A stretch of DNA of 64,000 nt. Origin: Amycolatopsis solani. Its GTDB lineage: Bacteria; Actinomycetota; Actinomycetes; Mycobacteriales; Pseudonocardiaceae. Where the stretch lies: NCBI RefSeq assembly GCF_033441515.1, contig NZ_JAWQJT010000004.1, forward strand, positions 434,001 to 498,000. Reading direction: 5' to 3'. Below, one piece after another: positions 59,806-64,000 of this stretch. A program made the position numbers and the translations under genes. The notes beneath the pieces are model-generated. The model saw only the letters and a program-made list of their open reading frames with translations, made no database searches and was not told the DNA's origin. Each line of letters starts with the position of its first letter. The stretch's first letter is position 1.

Positions 59806-61002
59806 ATGCGCAAGCTCGCCTTCGCCGGACTGGCCGTCATCGCCGCCGCCGCGCTCACCACCGTCGGCGTGGCCGCCGCCGACCCACCGCCGTCGTCACT
59901 GGTCCAGGTGTCGAACTTCGGCTCGAACCCCGGTGCGCTGGCGATGTACACCTACACCCCCGCCGGGCTCGAGTCCGGCCGCCCGGTCGTCGTCGCCCTG
60001 CACGGCTGCACGCAGAGCGCCGCGGACTACTACGCCCATTCCGGCTGGCCCGAGCTGGCCGACCGGTGGCGGTTCGAGGTGGTGTTCCCGCAGACGTCGA
60101 CCGCGAACAACTCGCTGAAGTGCTTCACCTGGTTCGACCCCGCCGACGACACCCGGGGCAAGGGCGAGGCGGCGTCCGTGAAGTCCATGGTGGACAAGGC
60201 GGTCGCGGACCACGGCTCGGACACCTCCCGCGTCTATGTGACGGGCCTGTCGGCCGGCGGCGCGATGACCGCGGACCTGCTCGCCGCGTACCCGGACGTC
60301 TTCGCCGGCGGCGGGATCGACGCCGGGATCCCCGCGCAGTGCGCCACGAGCATCACGCAGGCGTCGAGCTGCCAGCAGAACAACCAGAACCTGAGCCCGG
60401 CGCAGTGGGCGGCGAAGGTCACGGCGCAGAACCCCGGCTACGGCGGGCCGTGGCCGCGGGTCGCGATCTGGCAGGGCACCGGCGACTACACCGTCTACCC
60501 GGTCAACGGCACCGAGCTGCGTGACCAGTGGACCGCGGTGCACGGCGTTTCGCAGACGCCGACGAGCACCCAGTCCCTGCCCGGCGGCACGACGCTGACG
60601 AACTACGCCGACCGGGTCCAGCTGTACTCGATCGCGGGCATGGGCCACGGCACCGCCGTCGACCCGGGCTCCGGCACGACGCAGTGCGGCAGCACCGGCG
60701 CGTACTTCCTCGCCGGGATCTGCTCCAGCTACTACACCGGCGTGTTCTGGGGGCTGGACAAGGGATCCGGGAGCACGACGACGGCCACGCCGCCGACCAC
60801 GACGACGAGCACCCCGCCGTCGGGGACGTGCGTGAGCGCCAGCAACTACGCCCACACGCAGGCCGGGCGCGCGCACCAGAGCGGCGGCCAGGTGAACGCG
60901 AACGGCTCGAACCAGGCCATGGGGCTGTGGAACACCTTCACGACGCACGCGCTGAAGGAGACGTCACCGGGTTACTGGGTGCTCGCCGACGGGCAGTGCT
61001 AG
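59806..61002 (+). CDS. Secreted PHB-depolymerase-like / CE1-type esterase
   Basis: A 398-residue exported esterase. Signal peptide (1-about 25). Oxyanion motif ALHGCTQSAADY (about 64-75), nucleophile GLSAGGAM (about 147-154), His in GMGHGTAVDPG. A Thr/Pro linker (about 325-342) leads to a C-terminal domain (about 343-398, TCVSASNYAHTQAGRAH) seen in many actinobacterial esterases. Homologues include PHB depolymerases and acetylxylan or feruloyl esterases, so substrate is open. AAGGA precedes the ATG. Convergent with a TetR-family gene whose end overlaps its last 39 bp. Confidence 0.9.
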   Translation: MRKLAFAGLAVIAAAALTTVGVAAADPPPSSLVQVSNFGSNPGALAMYTYTPAGLESGRPVVVALHGCTQSAADYYAHSGWPELADRWRFEVVFPQTSTANNSLKCFTWFDPADDTRGKGEAASVKSMVDKAVADHGSDTSRVYVTGLSAGGAMTADLLAAYPDVFAGGGIDAGIPAQCATSITQASSCQQNNQNLSPAQWAAKVTAQNPGYGGPWPRVAIWQGTGDYTVYPVNGTELRDQWTAVHGVSQTPTSTQSLPGGTTLTNYADRVQLYSIAGMGHGTAVDPGSGTTQCGSTGAYFLAGICSSYYTGVFWGLDKGSGSTTTATPPTTTTSTPPSGTCVSASNYAHTQAGRAHQSGGQVNANGSNQAMGLWNTFTTHALKETSPGYWVLADGQC

Positions 61003-61533
61003 CAGGCCGGTGAGCAGCACCGCGGTCAGCCGGCGCGCCGCCGGGCCTGCCGACGGGATCGCCAGCAGCGCGACCCGGACGTCGTCGAGCGACACCCGGG
61101 GCCGGAGGACGCCGTCGGCGCGGGCCCGGTCGACCAGCCGCGCGAACGCCTCGGCGTGCGCGCGGCGCCGGTCGGCGAACCCGGGCCCGCCCATGGCCTC
61201 GATGAGCCCCGGCTCCCGGACCCGCCACTCGCCGAAGCGGTGGAACGTCCGGGTCAGCGCGCGGCGGCTGTCCGGGTCGGCGAGCGCGGCCGACAGCTCC
61301 CGCTCGCACCGGTCGGCCTGACCGGCGAGCACGGCCGCGAGGAGGTCGTCGCGCGAGGGGAAGTGCCGGTGGACCGTCGCCGGCGCCAGCCCCGCGCGCC
61401 GCGCGATCTCGCGCACCGGTACGTCCGGGCCGCGCTCGGCGAACGCCGTGTGCGCCACGGCGACGAGGTGACGGCGGTTGTGCTCGGCGTCGGTCCGGCG
61501 TTTCCGAGTCTGTCGCTCCCGCACGGCTCTCAC
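60964..61533 (-). CDS. TetR-family transcriptional regulator
   Basis: A 189-residue regulator with the HTH VREIARRAGLAPATVHRHFP (about 40-59) and a helical C-terminal domain. Two starts are possible, GTG 61533 (GAGGAA upstream; preferred) and GTG 61524. It is divergent from an NADP-dependent quinone oxidoreductase-like gene by 39 bp, a usual arrangement for repressor and target. The C-terminal end overlaps the convergent esterase. Ligand unknown, possibly a quinone or electrophile. Confidence 0.9.
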   Translation of the reverse strand: MRAVRERQTRKRRTDAEHNRRHLVAVAHTAFAERGPDVPVREIARRAGLAPATVHRHFPSRDDLLAAVLAGQADRCERELSAALADPDSRRALTRTFHRFGEWRVREPGLIEAMGGPGFADRRRAHAEAFARLVDRARADGVLRPRVSLDDVRVALLAIPSAGPAARRLTAVLLTGLLALPVGEHPVTR

Positions 61534-61572
61534 TTCCCGTTCCTCGCCCGTGATCACCCCTACCGTAGGCCC

Positions 61573-62472
61573 GTGTTCGCGATTCGGTTCGAGCGGTTCG
61601 GTCCGCCGGAAGTCCTGTCCAGGGGAGAACTCCCGGAGCCGCACCCCGGTCCCGGGCAAGTGCGGGTCCGGGTGCGGGCCGCCGGGGTGTCCCCGGTCGA
61701 CCTGGCGATCCGCGCCGGGAAGTCGCGCTCGCCGATCGCCCTGCCGCACGTCCCCGGCGTCGACGCGGCGGGCGTGGTCGACGAATCGGCCGCCGACAGC
61801 GTCTCGGCCGGCGACGAGGTCTTCGGCGCGGTCGACGTCGCCCGGCTCGGCGGGGCCACCGCGGAGTTCGCGGTGCTGGACTTCTGGGCGGCGAAACCGC
61901 CCTCGATGCCGTGGGCGCAGGCCGCCGGGGCCGCGTCGGGGATCGAGACGGCCACCCGCGCCCTCGACCTGCTCGGCCTCCGCGCCGGCTCGACCCTGCT
62001 GGTGGACGGCGCGTCGGGCGGGGTCGGCAGCCTCGCCGTCGGGCTCGCCCTCGCACGCGGCGCGCGGGTGATCGGCACCGCCGCGCCCGGCAACCAGCAG
62101 TTCGTCGAAAGCCTCGGTGCCACCCCGGTGCCGTACGGGCCGGGTCTGCGCGAGCGCGTGCCGGGCCGGGTCGACGCCGCGCTCGACGTCGCCGGGAGGG
62201 GTTCCTTGCCGGAGCTGGTCGCGCTCACCGGCACGCCGTCGTCGGTCGTCACGCTCGCCGACTTCGGCGGCCCGGCGCACGGCGTCCGCGTATCGGTCGG
62301 CGTGCTGGGCGGCGAGCCGCACGGACGGCACGGCCTCGCCGCGGCGGCCCGCTGGTTCGAGCAGGGCCGGTTCCGCGTCCCCGTCGAGGCGGTCTTCGAA
62401 GACGCCGCCGCCGCGCACGCCGCCGCCGAACGCGGGCCGCGGCGCGGCAAGCTGATCGTCGCGGTGGCTTAG
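61573..62472 (+). CDS. NADP-dependent zinc-free oxidoreductase (quinone-reductase MDR family)
   Basis: A 299-residue medium-chain reductase lacking zinc ligands. The N-domain begins VFAIRFERFGPPEVLSRGEL; the cofactor fold has LVDGASGGVGSLAVGLAL (about 140-157) and VIGTAAPGNQQFVESLGATPV. TACCGT lies 6 nt before the GTG, so the mRNA is likely leaderless. It is divergent from a TetR gene, so its expression is probably inducible. The usual substrates are quinones or alpha,beta-unsaturated ketones. Confidence 0.9.
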   Translation: MFAIRFERFGPPEVLSRGELPEPHPGPGQVRVRVRAAGVSPVDLAIRAGKSRSPIALPHVPGVDAAGVVDESAADSVSAGDEVFGAVDVARLGGATAEFAVLDFWAAKPPSMPWAQAAGAASGIETATRALDLLGLRAGSTLLVDGASGGVGSLAVGLALARGARVIGTAAPGNQQFVESLGATPVPYGPGLRERVPGRVDAALDVAGRGSLPELVALTGTPSSVVTLADFGGPAHGVRVSVGVLGGEPHGRHGLAAAARWFEQGRFRVPVEAVFEDAAAAHAAAERGPRRGKLIVAVA

Positions 62473-62672
62473 AGGTCAGTTCGGAACGAGCTGGCGTGTC
62501 GGCTCGTCGTCCGGTGCGGATGCGCAGGCCGCCGGCAGGTGACCCCGGAGGCGCCGGACAACGCGGTCGTCGGCGCGCTCGCGGCCGGGGTGGCGGAACC
62601 GCCGCGGGTGTACCGGAAGCAGGGGTTCGAGCCGCTCCCGCAGCTGGCCGGTCAGAATCCTGAACCGACCCC

Positions 62673-64000
62673 TCAGGCTTCGCGGAGGCGGTGCAGGCGC
62701 AGGGCCAGCTGGATCTCCAGCGCGCGGTCCGGCGCCTGCCAGTCCTCGCCCAGCAGCGACGCCACCCGTTCCAGCCGCTGCACCACCGTGTTCACGTGGA
62801 CGTGCAGGACGTCCTTCGTGCGCGCCAGCTGCGCCCCGTTCGCGAAGTACGCCCGCAGCGTCGCGACGAGTTCGGTGCCGCGGCGCTCGTCGTAGTCGAG
62901 CACCGGGCCGAGCGTCTGCCGGACGAACGCGTCGAGGTCCGCGCGGTCGCCGAGCAGCTGGCCGAGGAAGCCGAGCCCGGTCATCGCCGCGCCTTCGCCG
63001 GTCCGGCCGAGTGCGAGCAGCGCGCGGACGCAGCGCGCGGCTTCCGCGTGGGCGTCCGCGATCGCCGACGGGCCGCTCGCCGGGCCGGCCGCGCCCACCG
63101 TGACCGGGCGGCCGGTGGCCGCGCCGAGGTCGGCCGCCACGCGCCGGGCCAGCTCGTCCGGGTCGCCTTCGCCGAGCAGCACGACTTCCTCCGCGTGCAC
63201 GCCGACCAGGGTCGCGTGCCGGGCGGCCGCGCTCGCCACCCGCCGCCGCGAACCGCCGTCGGCGTGCGCGACCAGCACCGCGTGCGGTGCCGACAGGTCG
63301 ATGCCCAGCCGGCGGCCGCGGGCCAGCAGCGCACGGGGGTTGCGGTCCGGCGCGGTCAGCAGGTCGGTGAGCAGCTCGCCGCGGACCTCGTCCTCGGCCC
63401 GCACCACCGACCGCCGGAGCATCAGCAGCAGCGCCGTCACGACGCCGGCGCGTTCGAACAGCCGCCGGTCGGGTTCGGTCAGCCCGGGGCGGCCGGCCAG
63501 CGCGAGGCTGCCGAGCAGTTCAGGACCGGCCTGGACCGCGCACACCCAGCAGTCCTTCGTGGACACCGCGCGCCCGGCGGCGCGGGCCGCGGCGAGCGCG
63601 GCCGGGTCGAGGGCGACCGGGTCCGCCGAACTGGCCAGGAGCGTGCCCTCGGCGTCGTACACCGTGAGGTCGCCGTGCAGCACACCGGCGACGGCGGCGG
63701 CCACGTCCGGCAGGTCGCCGCCGCGCAGCACCAGGTCGGTGAGCCGGTCGTGGGCGTCCTCGGCGCGTTCCATCGCCTCGTTCTGCGCGCGGATCGTCGC
63801 GTTGGCCTCGTTGAGCTCGGCGACCGCGCGGCGTGTCTGGTCGAGGAGGTTCGCGCTGTCCAGCGCGATGGCCGCGTGGTCGGCCAGCGAGGACAGCAGG
63901 GCCACTTCGTCCGCGGTGAACTCCCGCGTGGCGCGGTCGGAGGCGAAGAGCACGCCGAGCACCTTGGGGCCGATCGCGAGGGGAACGCCGAGGATCGCGG
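62673..64000 (-). CDS. GAF/PucR-type transcriptional regulator (5' partial at window edge)
   Basis: The frame is open to the end of the window, so the N-terminus is missing; about 442 residues are visible. Visible: GAF domain (LAIGPKVLGVLFASDRATREFT), a short coiled segment (AELNEANATIRAQNEAMERA), a central CdaR/PucR-type region and a C-terminal PucR HTH (TLRAYFANGAQLARTKDVLH, VHVNTVVQRLERVASLLG). It differs from the PucR protein at 15-16.6 kb in having GAF instead of a PucR N-domain. Effector and target genes are unknown. Confidence 0.9.
   Translation of the reverse strand, partial: AILGVPLAIGPKVLGVLFASDRATREFTADEVALLSSLADHAAIALDSANLLDQTRRAVAELNEANATIRAQNEAMERAEDAHDRLTDLVLRGGDLPDVAAAVAGVLHGDLTVYDAEGTLLASSADPVALDPAALAAARAAGRAVSTKDCWVCAVQAGPELLGSLALAGRPGLTEPDRRLFERAGVVTALLLMLRRSVVRAEDEVRGELLTDLLTAPDRNPRALLARGRRLGIDLSAPHAVLVAHADGGSRRRVASAAARHATLVGVHAEEVVLLGEGDPDELARRVAADLGAATGRPVTVGAAGPASGPSAIADAHAEAARCVRALLALGRTGEGAAMTGLGFLGQLLGDRADLDAFVRQTLGPVLDYDERRGTELVATLRAYFANGAQLARTKDVLHVHVNTVVQRLERVASLLGEDWQAPDRALEIQLALRLHRLREA

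Noticed and set aside
62539..62665. Short frame with a GNAT-like ending (VYRKQGFEPLP)
   Set aside because: Only a few residues resemble an acetyltransferase C-terminus, the rest is uninformative and the frame runs into the antisense of the next gene; at most a gene remnant.

Overview
The window is about 72-75% GC, starts many genes at GTG and has dense short overlaps (GTGA, ATGA). It carries actinomycete-type families: ANTAR, PucR, DUF742, SpoIIE/RsbW/STAS partner-switching proteins, WXG100-type secretion substrates, an F420-dependent nitroreductase-like protein, large secreted glycosidases, and probable leaderless genes with a TANNNT box 6-7 nt before the start. This fits a soil actinobacterium, most likely a Pseudonocardiaceae member close to Amycolatopsis. 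That placement is inferred from gene style and two intergenic palindrome families, not from a marker gene. No rRNA, tRNA, CRISPR array or insertion sequence was seen.

Layout. 1-4.9 kb: sigma-factor regulatory block (hybrid kinase/SpoIIE/RsbW protein cut by the left edge, STAS, GAF-ANTAR, RsbW-like ATPase). 5-8.3 kb: secreted glucodextranase-like GH15 enzyme. 8.3-11.3 kb: two-component system flanked by two exported small proteins whose upstream regions share an 11-bp-spaced direct repeat. 11.4-15.1 kb: aldo/keto reductase and a YbaB-like/WXG100-like triad ending in a Pro/Lys/Glu-repeat protein. 15.1-23.6 kb: PucR regulator, three DUF917 paralogues, an SDR without the usual lysine, HyuA-type hydantoinase and an NCS1 permease, probably a hydantoin, thiohydantoin or nucleobase-like catabolic unit. 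23.7-31.2 kb: SDR, DUF742, LacI plus an orphan sugar-binding lipoprotein with two operators, coiled-coil protein, TetR plus TetX-like flavin monooxygenase, aldehyde dehydrogenase. 31.3-36.1 kb: small proteins, L,D-transpeptidase, WXG100-like/putative muramidase fusion, STAS, TetR, MsrA. 36.4-44 kb: M4 metalloprotease, OsmC, DrrAB-type exporter, deazaflavin nitroreductase, membrane protein, Ser/Thr kinase.

44.2-46.5 kb: a papain-like protease without a signal peptide, a small protein sharing its C-terminal domain, and a chagasin-type inhibitor of papain proteases, in one close-spaced operon. 46.5-49.97 kb: STAS, UGT-type glycosyltransferase, SIR2 deacylase with an apparent 1-base frameshift, membrane-anchored unknown. 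49.97-53.4 kb: ferredoxin, NuoF-like flavoprotein, heme-type membrane reductase, ApbE FMN transferase and a small membrane peptide, all overlapping: a predicted trans-membrane electron-transfer chain. 53.6-64 kb: phosphoesterase/MFS/TolB-like operon, GH6 cellulase, tannase-like and PHB-depolymerase-like esterases, TetR plus quinone oxidoreductase, and a GAF/PucR-type regulator cut by the right edge.

Best candidates for undescribed biology are the protease/shared-domain/inhibitor operon, the triple-DUF917 operon, the ApbE-linked redox operon and the two WXG100-type loci.
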